In this document: positions 1 to 6,022 of the stretch, in pieces | Layout: each line of letters opens with the position of its first letter | Position numbering within the stretch: position 1 is the stretch's first letter | Origin: Thermoproteota archaeon | GTDB taxonomy: Archaea > Thermoproteota > EX4484-205 > JAAOZP01 | Direction of reading: 5' to 3' | NCBI GenBank assembly: GCA_026414125.1 | Contig: JAOAJQ010000033.1 | Span: forward strand, 1 to 9,789 | Length of the DNA stretch: 9,789 bases | The notes under the pieces: model-generated | Databases searched by the model: none | The model's input: the letters and a program-made list of their open reading frames with translations, nothing else | What the model was told of the DNA's origin: nothing | Position numbers and translations under genes: made by a program

Positions 1-19
1 AGATGTGTATAAGAGACAG
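1..19. other. Tn5/Nextera transposase mosaic-end adapter (artefact)
   Basis: The first 19 bases, AGATGTGTATAAGAGACAG, are identical to the 19-bp Tn5 mosaic end used in tagmentation sequencing libraries. This is untrimmed library sequence, not organism DNA. It marks the window's left edge as a read or contig end. It also creates a false GTG start at base 5, so any protein beginning MYKRQ here is artificial. Confidence 0.97.
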
Positions 20-595
20 GCTTCCACGGGCTTCGCCACTATGAGCGAGGGTGTGTGGCGTACTCCGCTTGGGGACGTGGAGGTAGACAGGCAGACGGTG
101 AGTCTGCTGCTCAGCTCCGCACCCTTCGTTGAGGATAATTTTCACGCGCATGCTTTCGAACACTCTGTTGAAATACAGCTTCCATTCCTCCAGCTTGTCT
201 ACGGAGGCTCGTTCAAACTCATCCCAATAATAATACATGATTTCAACCTTGAAAGGAACATTAGGCTTGGAAAGGCTTTATACAGGGCTCTTGAAGGAAA
301 AAAGGCTGTTGTTATTGCTAGCTCAGACATGAGCCATTATGTTCCAGCTGGGGAGGCTGAGGAGAATGATATGAAGACGATTAGAGCAATAGAGTTGCTG
401 GATGAGAAGCTGATTCACTCCGTCGCCGTCAACTATGAGTCGCTCTGCGGCCTTGGGCCTGTCATAGCGCTCGTCTCATGTGTGAAGGAGATGGGGTGTT
501 CCAAAGTCAACTTGTTGAAATATTATAATAGTGGGGAGATTTCAGGCGACTATGGTGGTGTGGTCGGATATTCTTCGATAGCCTTCTACAAGTGA
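20..595 (+). CDS. MEMO-family protein (AmmeMemoRadiSam system protein B), 5'-truncated
   Basis: This is the C-terminal two thirds of a MEMO-family protein (human MEMO1 / archaeal AmmeMemoRadiSam B), structurally related to extradiol-dioxygenase-like metal proteins. Its cellular role in archaea is not settled. About 191 genuine residues remain; archaeal members are usually about 280-290, so roughly 90 N-terminal residues are lost to the contig end. Family blocks visible, in order: MSEGVWRTPLGDVEVD, then EHSVEIQLPFLQ, SSDMSHY, SLCGLGPV, and a C-terminal SGDYGGVVGYSSIAF. The His of EHS, the His of SHY and the Cys of LCG correspond to the conserved pocket residues; the remaining pocket His would lie upstream of the break. 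The frame is open from base 20. Stop TGA is at 593-595, 6 bases before mevalonate kinase, so the two are probably cotranscribed. MEMO next to mvk is a recurring archaeal arrangement. Confidence 0.9.
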   Translation, partial: ASTGFATMSEGVWRTPLGDVEVDRQTVSLLLSSAPFVEDNFHAHAFEHSVEIQLPFLQLVYGGSFKLIPIIIHDFNLERNIRLGKALYRALEGKKAVVIASSDMSHYVPAGEAEENDMKTIRAIELLDEKLIHSVAVNYESLCGLGPVIALVSCVKEMGCSKVNLLKYYNSGEISGDYGGVVGYSSIAFYK

Positions 596-601
596 ACACT
601 G

Positions 602-1576
602 TTGAAAGTTATCTGTAAGGCTCCTGGGAAAGTAATCCTCTCAGGCGAGCACTCAGTAGTGTATGGTTACCCCGCCCTCGTGGCTGCGGTTAACGTTTAC
701 TCGAAGGTTTCTGTTGAAGCATTCGACGAAATCGGTGCTCACGAAATATTTTCAGATAAGTATGGGTTTGCGAAGATGATAGGGAGGGCTTTCTCAGGCC
801 CAAGCCAGCTGAAGCCTTTCGCGAAAATCATAGACGTTTTCCGGGATTCTGAAGGGTTTAAAGGTAGGCTCAGGATCCGTATAAGCTCTGAGATTCCCCC
901 TGCCTCCGGAATGGGTTCCTCAGCATCATTATCCGTCGCACTTGCTAATGCCCTGCTTAAATTGGTTTACGAGAAGCCTCCTGATGAGAAAGTGTTTAGC
1001 CTCGCGATGGAGGGTGAAAGGGTTGCCCATGTTAATCCGAGCGGCGTAGATGTGGCGGCAGCCCTCTGGGGCGGCTTAATCCTGTTCGTTAAAGACAAGG
1101 GGGTTGAGAGGCTTGAAGCAGGCCAAGGCGTATTCCTGCTGGCTGACTCAGGCTTGGAAAGGAGTACGAGGGACATGATTCTTAAAGTTGCATCCCTCAA
1201 GGAGAAGGAGCCTGATCTCTTCAACATAATAATGTCCTCCATAAGTGATGTCACAATCAAGATAAGCCGCCTCCTGCAGTCTGATATGGTTGAAGCAGGC
1301 AGGCTCATGACGCTTAACCATCTCCTCCTGTCTCTAATGGGTGTTTCAAACAGCAGGCTGGACTCCATGGTTTGGACAAGCATATCGGCAGGAGCATATG
1401 GCGCTAAGCTTACCGGCGGGGGCGGAGGGGGCTTTGTACTCACGCTGGTCGACGAGAAATCTTTGAAAACCGTTGAAGAGGCTTTACACAGTATTAATGC
1501 TCCCACGATGGTTTTGAGAATGTCTGAGAAAGGAGTTTACCCGGAGGAGTCTGCTGAACCCTCCAGAACCATGTAA
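602..1576 (+). CDS. mvk: Mevalonate kinase
   Basis: Cytosolic GHMP-family kinase that phosphorylates mevalonate with ATP to 5-phosphomevalonate, the first kinase step of the mevalonate route to archaeal lipid precursors. The 324 residues match the usual archaeal length (about 310-330). All three GHMP motifs are present. Motif 1 is at residues 9-25 (GKVILSGEHSVVYGYPA, with Lys10 and the Glu-His pair). The phosphate-binding motif 2 is PPASGMGSSAS at 99-109. Motif 3 is KLTGGGGGGF at 269-278. HVNPSGVD ends with the likely catalytic Asp150. The start is TTG at 602: no other in-frame start leaves motif 1 intact, and AAGTGA at 590-595 could act as a weak SD overlapping the upstream stop. The GEHSVVYG and PSGVD signatures favour mevalonate kinase over phosphomevalonate kinase or mevalonate-3-kinase. 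Stop TAA is followed by a short T run (CCTTTTCCC). Confidence 0.95.
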   Translation: MKVICKAPGKVILSGEHSVVYGYPALVAAVNVYSKVSVEAFDEIGAHEIFSDKYGFAKMIGRAFSGPSQLKPFAKIIDVFRDSEGFKGRLRIRISSEIPPASGMGSSASLSVALANALLKLVYEKPPDEKVFSLAMEGERVAHVNPSGVDVAAALWGGLILFVKDKGVERLEAGQGVFLLADSGLERSTRDMILKVASLKEKEPDLFNIIMSSISDVTIKISRLLQSDMVEAGRLMTLNHLLLSLMGVSNSRLDSMVWTSISAGAYGAKLTGGGGGGFVLTLVDEKSLKTVEEALHSINAPTMVLRMSEKGVYPEESAEPSRTM

Positions 1577-1603
1577 CCTTTTCCCTACTCGTGTTGGACT
1601 ATG

Positions 1604-1648
1604 TTTTTAAAGCGGGCTGACAACCCTTGCCAGCAACAGAGTTAAAAG
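1604..1648 (+). promoter_or_regulatory. Candidate promoter for IPP isomerase (two TATA-like boxes)
   Basis: The 93-base gap after mvk holds two archaeal TATA-like boxes: TTTTTAAA at 1604-1611 and GTTAAAAG at 1641-1648. The second is centred about 25 bases before the GTG at 1670, the spacing expected for a leaderless transcript, and no convincing SD precedes that GTG. The first is the better sequence match but would give a leader of about 34 bases with no SD. Which box is used cannot be decided from sequence alone. Confidence 0.4.
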
Positions 1649-1660
1649 CACTCCAAGGGT
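1623..1660. promoter_or_regulatory. 7-bp inverted repeat around the IPP isomerase TATA-like box
   Basis: ACCCTTG at 1623-1629 and CAAGGGT at 1654-1660 are exact reverse complements, 24 bases apart, with the TATA-like GTTAAAAG between them. This could be a regulator half-site pair or a weak hairpin. Seven-base arms at this distance can also arise by chance, so it is recorded with low confidence. Confidence 0.22.
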
Positions 1661-1669
1661 CTTCAAACC

Positions 1670-2764
1670 GTGGCAACCGAGAGCAGGAAGACCGAACACA
1701 TTCGAATAGCCTTGGAGAAGGATGTTTCCTCCAGGGTTTCCGCGGGTTTCGAGGATGTTGATCTTATTCACAACGCCGTGTGCGAGATTGATTTGAACGA
1801 TGTAGACACCAGCGTTACGGTCATGGGAAAGAGGCTTAGGCTACCACTCGTAATAGAGGCTTTAACCGGGGGAACCAGAGAGGCTAAAAGGATAAACATG
1901 GGTCTGGCTGAGGTTGCTGAAACCGAAGGGATAGGGATCGGTGTCGGAAGCGTCAGGGCTGCCATGGAGAACCCTAGTCTAACAGACACTTATTCAGTGG
2001 TCAGGGACAGGGCTCCGAAGACGCTGGTGCTTTCAAACATAGGCGCCGTCCAAGTCGCTAAACATGGTTCAGAATATGCTTTGAAGACGATGGAGATTGT
2101 TGGAGCCGACGCGCTGGCCGTGCATTTCAACAAGCTTCAGGAGCTGGTAATGCCTGAGGGGGAAACTTGTTTCAAAGATGTGGGTAAACATGTGGCTGAA
2201 CTATCTGCGAGGCTTGGAGAGAGGCTTTGCCTTAAGGAGACTGGAGCAGGATTCAGCGGGGAGGCTGCTAGGCTTGCAGAGTCTTGGGGTGTTAAATGGG
2301 TTGACGTAGCCGGTGTCGGCGGGACAAGCTGGTATGCTGTGGAGTATTATCGCTCCAAAGGAAGCGGGAGTAAGGCTTCTCTTCTAGGCAAGTCTCTTTG
2401 GGACTGGGGTGTTCCAACAGCCGTCAGCATTGTTGAATCAAAGATGTTTACGCGCAGCCTGAGAGTGATAGCGAGCGGCGGCGTAAGGACCGGTTTTGAC
2501 GCTGCTAAAGCCATTGCGCTTGGAGCTAGCTGCACGGGTATGGCTATGCCGTTCCTGGTTTCTTTCTCGAAGGGCGGTGTAGAGGAGGCTAGGAGACTGG
2601 TTAAATCCTTTGAGATTGCCTTAAGATTCACAATGTTCCTAGTCGGCGCTAGGACTATTGAGGAGCTCGGCTCCGCTCCGCTTATTGTAAGAGGCAGGAC
2701 TGCTGAATGGCTTGAGCAGAGAGGACTTTTAGAAAAGCTTCTAAACGGGAGGAGAAGCTTATGA
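1670..2764 (+). CDS. fni: Isopentenyl-diphosphate delta-isomerase, type 2 (FMN-dependent)
   Basis: Cytosolic flavoenzyme that interconverts isopentenyl and dimethylallyl diphosphate, giving the allylic primer for archaeal prenyl chains; the family needs reduced FMN and Mg2+. The 364-residue TIM barrel carries the family blocks: substrate-binding RKTEHI at 6-11, EALTGGT ending at 69, GIGVGSVRAAMENPS, LSNIGAVQ, HFNKLQE at 152-158 (Gln157, and Glu158 as probable Mg ligand), DVAGVGGTSWYAVE, WGVPTAVSI, and the FMN phosphate loop IASGGVRTG near 267-275. One small deviation is PEGET where many members have PEGD. GTG at 1670 is preferred because it directly precedes the conserved RKxEH segment. The stop overlaps the gltX start (ATGA at 2761-2764), implying coupled translation. 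It lies downstream of mvk without the isopentenyl phosphate kinase often found between them. Confidence 0.95.
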   Translation: MATESRKTEHIRIALEKDVSSRVSAGFEDVDLIHNAVCEIDLNDVDTSVTVMGKRLRLPLVIEALTGGTREAKRINMGLAEVAETEGIGIGVGSVRAAMENPSLTDTYSVVRDRAPKTLVLSNIGAVQVAKHGSEYALKTMEIVGADALAVHFNKLQELVMPEGETCFKDVGKHVAELSARLGERLCLKETGAGFSGEAARLAESWGVKWVDVAGVGGTSWYAVEYYRSKGSGSKASLLGKSLWDWGVPTAVSIVESKMFTRSLRVIASGGVRTGFDAAKAIALGASCTGMAMPFLVSFSKGGVEEARRLVKSFEIALRFTMFLVGARTIEELGSAPLIVRGRTAEWLEQRGLLEKLLNGRRSL

Positions 2765-4485
2765 GCGAGGAGCTCATAAGCCTGATAGAGAGACTTGCAC
2801 TGGAGAACGCTGTAGCATTCAAGGGTGTAGCTAGGGCTGAGGCGGTGCTTGGGAAATTGCTTGGCATGAACCCTGGCTTAAGAAGCAGTGTTAAGGAGCT
2901 TATTCCGATAATTCGGGAGGTGACTGACAGGGTTAACAGGCTTACGCTTGAAGAGCAGGCTGAGCTACTTGGGAGGCTCGGGGGTGTTGAGAAGACGGAG
3001 AAGGTTTTGAAACAGGAGCCTCCTTCACTGCCTAGGGCAGAGGGCTTCTCCAAGATTGTTTTAAGATTTGCTCCGAATCCAGACGGACCGCTTACACTTG
3101 GCAACGCTAGGCCGGCTGTGCTCTGCGATTATTACGCCAAGAGGTTGAACGGGAAGCTTATTTTAAGGTTTGAAGACACGTCTCCGTCAGTCAAGCCTCC
3201 GTTGAAGGATGCTTACGACTGGATTATTGAAGACTTGGAGTGGCTCGGCATTCATCCGCATGAGATACACTACCAGTCTGACAGGCTTCAAACATACTAT
3301 GACTACGCTGAAAAGTTTATTGAAAGAGGCTTCGCATACGTCTGTCTCTGTAAGCCTGAGGAATTCAGGCTTTTCGAAAAGAAGGGTGAGCCATGTCCAC
3401 ACAGGGATCAGGATCCAGAGTTAGGCTTAAGCCTCTGGGAGAAAATGCTGAATGGAAGTCTTAACCCGGGTGAGGCCGTTGTGAGAGTCAAGACCGATAT
3501 GAAGCATCCTAATCCCGCGGTGAGAGACTGGCCCGCATTAAGGATAGATGTTGCGAAGCATCCTAGGGTCACGGGCTTCAGGGTCTGGCCGCTCTACAAC
3601 TGGTCCTGCGCCATAGACGATTATGAGATGAGGGTTTCCCACGTGATAAGGGGTAAGGAGCATTTGACGAACGAGGTTCGTCAATCATATGTTTTCAAAT
3701 ACTTGGGCTCTTCACCCCCGGTTTCAGTCCACATAGGTAGGGTTAGGCTTGAGGGTAGTGTGTTAAGCAAGTCTAGGATAATGAGGGGTCTGACGGAGGG
3801 CGCTTACACCGGGTTGGATGATCCTAGGCTTGGCACGCTTAAGGCTTTAAGGAGGAGAGGATTCAAGCCTGAGGTGGTAAGAAGGGTTGTGCTTGAAATG
3901 GGTTTGAACATCGCTGAGTCAACCGTTAAATGGGAGAATCTTTACGCTTACAACAGGGAGGCTGTAGACTGGGAGGCGGAGCGATACTTCTTCGTGAAAA
4001 ACCCATTCACAATGATTGTTAGAAGCATCCCTCAACTGGTTGAAGCAAGGATTTTAAGACATCCGAGCAGGCCTGAGCTTGGATCCAGAATCATTGTTTT
4101 AAAGCCTTCCAACGGGGAGGCTAGGCTGATTGTCTCCTCGGAAGACGTTGAGAACCTGGCTCCGGGTTCAAGGCTTAGGTTAATGTCGCTTTTCAACGTT
4201 GAAGTTGAGGACGTGGATCCGCGTAGCAAGACGGTTAACGCCTTTTTCAAGGGCTTGGAGGTTCCTGAGAAATCTTCTGGGGTGAAGCTTATCCAATGGG
4301 TTCTGCCCAGCGACGCTGTTGAAACAAGAGTCATCATGCCTGACGCCAGCCTTACCGAGGGATTGGGCGAGTCTCCTTTAACACAGCTTGACCAAGGCAG
4401 GGTTATTCAGCTTGTTCGATTCGGGTTCTGCAGAGTGGAGGCGGTTTCAAAGAACGTTGTCAACCTGGTTTTCTCCCATCCTTAA
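2761..4485 (+). CDS. gltX: Glutamyl-tRNA synthetase, archaeal type
   Basis: Class I aminoacyl-tRNA synthetase that attaches glutamate to tRNA(Glu). Archaea commonly use one GluRS for tRNA(Glu) and tRNA(Gln), with an amidotransferase correcting the latter; that is family knowledge, not visible here. The 574-residue length is normal. The N-terminal archaeal extension, rich in helix, covers about 1-95 (ISLIERLALENA, VLGKLLG, ELIPIIREV). The Rossmann catalytic domain opens with RFAPNPDGPLTLGNAR; the HIGH-equivalent is TLGN at 112-115. It continues through LILRFEDTSP and EDLEWLGI. The KMSKS-equivalent is VLSKS at 334-338. The C-terminal third is the beta-barrel anticodon-binding region of the archaeal GluRS/GlnRS type. 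The ATG at 2761 overlaps the fni stop and has a good SD, GGAGG at 2748-2752, 8 bases upstream. Thr in the first HIGH position is worth checking against relatives. Confidence 0.95.
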   Translation: MSEELISLIERLALENAVAFKGVARAEAVLGKLLGMNPGLRSSVKELIPIIREVTDRVNRLTLEEQAELLGRLGGVEKTEKVLKQEPPSLPRAEGFSKIVLRFAPNPDGPLTLGNARPAVLCDYYAKRLNGKLILRFEDTSPSVKPPLKDAYDWIIEDLEWLGIHPHEIHYQSDRLQTYYDYAEKFIERGFAYVCLCKPEEFRLFEKKGEPCPHRDQDPELGLSLWEKMLNGSLNPGEAVVRVKTDMKHPNPAVRDWPALRIDVAKHPRVTGFRVWPLYNWSCAIDDYEMRVSHVIRGKEHLTNEVRQSYVFKYLGSSPPVSVHIGRVRLEGSVLSKSRIMRGLTEGAYTGLDDPRLGTLKALRRRGFKPEVVRRVVLEMGLNIAESTVKWENLYAYNREAVDWEAERYFFVKNPFTMIVRSIPQLVEARILRHPSRPELGSRIIVLKPSNGEARLIVSSEDVENLAPGSRLRLMSLFNVEVEDVDPRSKTVNAFFKGLEVPEKSSGVKLIQWVLPSDAVETRVIMPDASLTEGLGESPLTQLDQGRVIQLVRFGFCRVEAVSKNVVNLVFSHP

Positions 4486-4507
4486 AGAGCTTCAAGTTTA
4501 AGTTTTT
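4481..4507 (+). terminator. Weak hairpin plus T run after gltX
   Basis: CTTAAA (4481-4486) and TTTAAG (4497-4502) are exact reverse complements with a 10-base loop, followed directly by TTTTT at 4503-4507. The stem is short and AT-rich and includes the gltX stop codon, and the T run is also part of the next TATA box. It could help end transcription from upstream, but the evidence is thin. Confidence 0.25.
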
Positions 4508-4510
4508 ATA
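4503..4510 (+). promoter_or_regulatory. TATA box of the L7Ae-S28e-L24e-adk operon
   Basis: TTTTTATA sits in the 69-base gap between gltX and L7Ae, preceded by purine/T-rich sequence where a BRE would lie and followed by a pyrimidine-rich stretch. Archaeal spacing predicts a transcript start near 4531-4534 and a leader of about 20-25 bases that would contain the GAGGTG SD. Confidence 0.55.
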
Positions 4511-4538
4511 CCCCTTTCTCCCCGTCTCTGGAAGGGTA

Positions 4539-4544
4539 GAGGTG
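4539..4544 (+). promoter_or_regulatory. Shine-Dalgarno of L7Ae (GAGGTG)
   Basis: GAGGTG is a perfect six-base complement to the CACCTC of the typical archaeal 16S rRNA 3' end, with a 10-base spacer to the ATG at 4555. It supports that start and shows that this genome uses SD-led initiation on at least some transcripts. Confidence 0.55.
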
Positions 4545-4554
4545 CTTAACGGAA

Positions 4555-4947
4555 ATGGTTAAGGTTACAACAGCGGACTACGAGCCGAGTAAGGAGCTTG
4601 TTGAGGAAGCTTTAGAACTGCTTAGGATTGCCTCTAAAACTGGGAAGGTTAAAAGAGGCACCAATGAAACCACGAAAGCCCTTGAAAGAGGGGTGGCTAA
4701 ACTCGCATACGTGGCTGAAAACACTGACCCTGTCGAGGTCGTCCTCCACATACCTTTGCTGAGCAGAGATAGGAAAATCCCGTACATAGTTGTACCGGAT
4801 AAGAAGCAGCTCGGCGAGGCTGCCGGCCTCTCTAATGTTTCAGCTGCAGCTGTGGCGATAATAGACCCGGGTGAAGCTGCTCCAATGCTTGAAAGCGTGG
4901 TTAAGAAGATAGATGCTGCAAGGGCGAAGGCTGGGGGAAGCGGTTGA
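4555..4947 (+). CDS. rpl7ae: Ribosomal protein L7Ae (kink-turn RNA-binding protein)
   Basis: Small RNA-binding protein that recognises kink-turns. In archaea it is part of the large ribosomal subunit and also the core protein of box C/D and H/ACA guide RNPs and of RNase P (family knowledge). The 130 residues fit the family (about 120-130). Diagnostic blocks: the RNA-contact segment KVKRGTNETTKALERG at about 32-47, then AKLAYVAENTDPVEVVLHIP, KIPYIVVPDKKQLGEAAGL and AAAVAIIDPGEA. The C-terminus has a short Gly/Ala-rich tail (AGGSG). ATG at 4555 is supported by the SD at 4539-4544. The TGA stop (4945-4947) overlaps the TTG start of S28e, so the two are probably translationally coupled. It heads the conserved archaeal cluster L7Ae-S28e-L24e. 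Confidence 0.97.
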   Translation: MVKVTTADYEPSKELVEEALELLRIASKTGKVKRGTNETTKALERGVAKLAYVAENTDPVEVVLHIPLLSRDRKIPYIVVPDKKQLGEAAGLSNVSAAAVAIIDPGEAAPMLESVVKKIDAARAKAGGSG

Positions 4948-5150
4948 GCGAGGAAGCTACTCCAGCAGAGGTTGTCGAGCTAGTGGCGAGGTCCGGTGCT
5001 TCAGGCGAAGTTACTCAGGTCAGGGTTAGGATCCTAGCGGGTAGAGACAGAGGCAGGGTTATTCTTAGGAATGTGCGAGGTCCTGTTAGGGTTGGAGACA
5101 TACTTATGCTCAGGGAGACTGAGAGGGAAGCCAGAAGATTTTCGGGGTGA
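4944..5150 (+). CDS. rps28e: Ribosomal protein S28e
   Basis: Small-subunit ribosomal protein of archaea and eukaryotes. The 68 residues are almost entirely family consensus: PAEVVELVARSGASGEVTQV, then RVRILAGRDRGRVILRNV and GPVRVGDILMLRETEREA. The last residues (RRFSG) differ slightly from the common basic tail. The start is TTG at 4944, overlapping the L7Ae stop as TTGA; no in-frame ATG or GTG would keep the conserved N-terminus. A G run at 4933-4937 may aid initiation. The frame ends with two consecutive TGA codons (5148-5153), and the L24e frame that follows is the same frame. The last bases of the gene also form the SD-like GGTGAT of the next gene. Confidence 0.97.
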   Translation: MSEEATPAEVVELVARSGASGEVTQVRVRILAGRDRGRVILRNVRGPVRVGDILMLRETEREARRFSG

Positions 5151-5151
5151 T
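5144..5151 (+). promoter_or_regulatory. Shine-Dalgarno of L24e (GGGGTGAT), supporting an ACG start
   Basis: GGGGTGAT matches seven of eight bases of GAGGTGAT, the complement of the typical archaeal 16S 3' end, and its GGTGAT core is perfect. The spacer to ACG at 5157 is 5 bases. It overlaps the S28e stop codon, allowing reinitiation. It is the main reason for proposing ACG as the L24e start. Confidence 0.5.
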
Positions 5152-5156
5152 GAGAC

Positions 5157-5354
5157 ACGCCCACAGCCTTCAAATGCAGCTTCTGCAGCAGGACTTTCTT
5201 GATCGGCGAGGGCATACTTTACGTCAAGAGGGACGGGAGTATTCTTAGGTTCTGCAGCTCTAAGTGTCTCAGGAACTCCGTGAAACTGGGCAGGAATCCT
5301 AGAAAGGTCAAGTGGGTCACTAAGAAAACGCGGCCCGGAGGCTTGACTCAATGA
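5157..5354 (+). CDS. rpl24e: Ribosomal protein L24e, probable ACG start
   Basis: Zinc-binding large-subunit ribosomal protein of archaea and eukaryotes. Reading from ACG gives 65 residues opening MPTAFKCSFC, which mirrors the MP-x(n)-CSFC opening common in archaeal L24e. Zinc ligands are Cys7, Cys10, Cys33 and Cys37 (CSFC and CSSKC). Other family blocks are GEGILYVKRDGSILRFC and RNPRKVKWVTKK. Length is normal. The frame is bounded upstream by TGA at 5151-5153, and no ATG, GTG or TTG lies between that stop and Cys7; the first conventional start, TTG at 5199, would delete the first cysteine pair. ACG at 5157 has a well-spaced SD. The alternative is ATG at 5150 with one extra base in the contig: removing A5153 gives MDTPTAFKC. 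The stop TGA overlaps the adk start (ATGA at 5351-5354). Identity is secure; the start is the uncertain part. Confidence 0.9.
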   Translation, partial: TPTAFKCSFCSRTFLIGEGILYVKRDGSILRFCSSKCLRNSVKLGRNPRKVKWVTKKTRPGGLTQ

Positions 5355-6022
5355 GGCTTGTGATCTTCGGCCCACCTGGCTCAGGCAAGGGCACGTATGC
5401 TTCAAGGCTTGCACCGAGGCTCGGAGTGCCGCATATTTCAACCGGGGACATTTTGAGGGATGAGGTGAAGAGCAACTCCGATCTGGGGAAAAGCATATCG
5501 AGCTATGTTTCAAGCGGGAAGCTGGTTCCAGACGAGGTTGTGAACATGGTTATGGAGAAACGGCTTTCGCAGGAGGACTGTAGGAGAGGCTTCATTCTTG
5601 ACGGTTACCCGAGGACGCTGCAACAGGCTTTTTTCTTGGAAAAGTTTTCGAAAATAGACTTCGTGATAAACCTGAATGTTCCAGATGAGGTTATAGTTAG
5701 ACGCTTGTCTTCAAGGCTTGTCTGCAGGAAATGTGGCGCGGTATACAATAGGATCACGCTGCCGCCGAAAGTTAATGGGGTTTGCGACACGTGTGGAGGC
5801 GAGCTCTCCCCGAGGGATGACGATAAGCCTGAAGTCATAAGGGAGAGGATAAGGCTCTATAAGAATGAGGCAGCTCCGCTGCTAGAACACTACCGTGGGA
5901 CTGGCGTGGCGATAATTGATTTCTTCTATGAACCCGATGAGGCTGGTAGAGATGTTTCGCCCGACACTGTTGTAGACAGGATTATTAAGGCTCTTAAGGG
6001 TTCATCATGCTGTTTTCAATAG
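5351..6022 (+). CDS. adk: Adenylate kinase, bacterial-type with zinc-binding LID
   Basis: P-loop nucleoside monophosphate kinase catalysing ATP + AMP = 2 ADP in the cytosol. The 223 residues fit the long adenylate kinase family. Walker A is GPPGSGKGT at 7-15. The AMP-binding segment is HISTGDILRDEV. FILDGYPRTLQQ carries the conserved Asp-Gly-Tyr-Pro-Arg. The LID holds four cysteines at 125, 128, 145 and 148 (CRKC and CDTC), the tetracysteine zinc site of many bacterial enzymes. RDDDKPEVIRERIRLY supplies the late catalytic Arg/Asp residues. It is clearly not the short AdkA type found in many archaea. ATG at 5351 overlaps the L24e stop, with SD GGAGG at 5337-5341, 9 bases upstream. In many archaea this slot between L24e and aIF5B holds ndk. 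The C-terminus has an unusual Cys pair (SSCCFQ). Confidence 0.96.
   Translation: MRLVIFGPPGSGKGTYASRLAPRLGVPHISTGDILRDEVKSNSDLGKSISSYVSSGKLVPDEVVNMVMEKRLSQEDCRRGFILDGYPRTLQQAFFLEKFSKIDFVINLNVPDEVIVRRLSSRLVCRKCGAVYNRITLPPKVNGVCDTCGGELSPRDDDKPEVIRERIRLYKNEAAPLLEHYRGTGVAIIDFFYEPDEAGRDVSPDTVVDRIIKALKGSSCCFQ

Noticed and set aside
967..1506. Long open frame on the - strand inside mvk
   Set aside because: Shadow of the mvk frame: its Pro run is the complement of the Gly-rich motif 3, and it has no recognisable domain.
5147..5153. GTGATGA resembles a C box of a C/D guide RNA
   Set aside because: No convincing D box or guide spacing follows, and the bases are explained by the S28e stop and the L24e SD.
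4944..5354. Possible S28e-L24e fusion by UGA readthrough, since both genes are in the same frame
   Set aside because: Two consecutive TGA codons separate them, TGA ends most other genes here, both proteins have normal lengths alone, and a good SD sits at the junction.
5034..5513. 159-codon open frame on the - strand across S28e, L24e and adk
   Set aside because: It is antisense to three well-conserved proteins, has low-complexity Ser/Pro-rich content, and has no promoter or SD.
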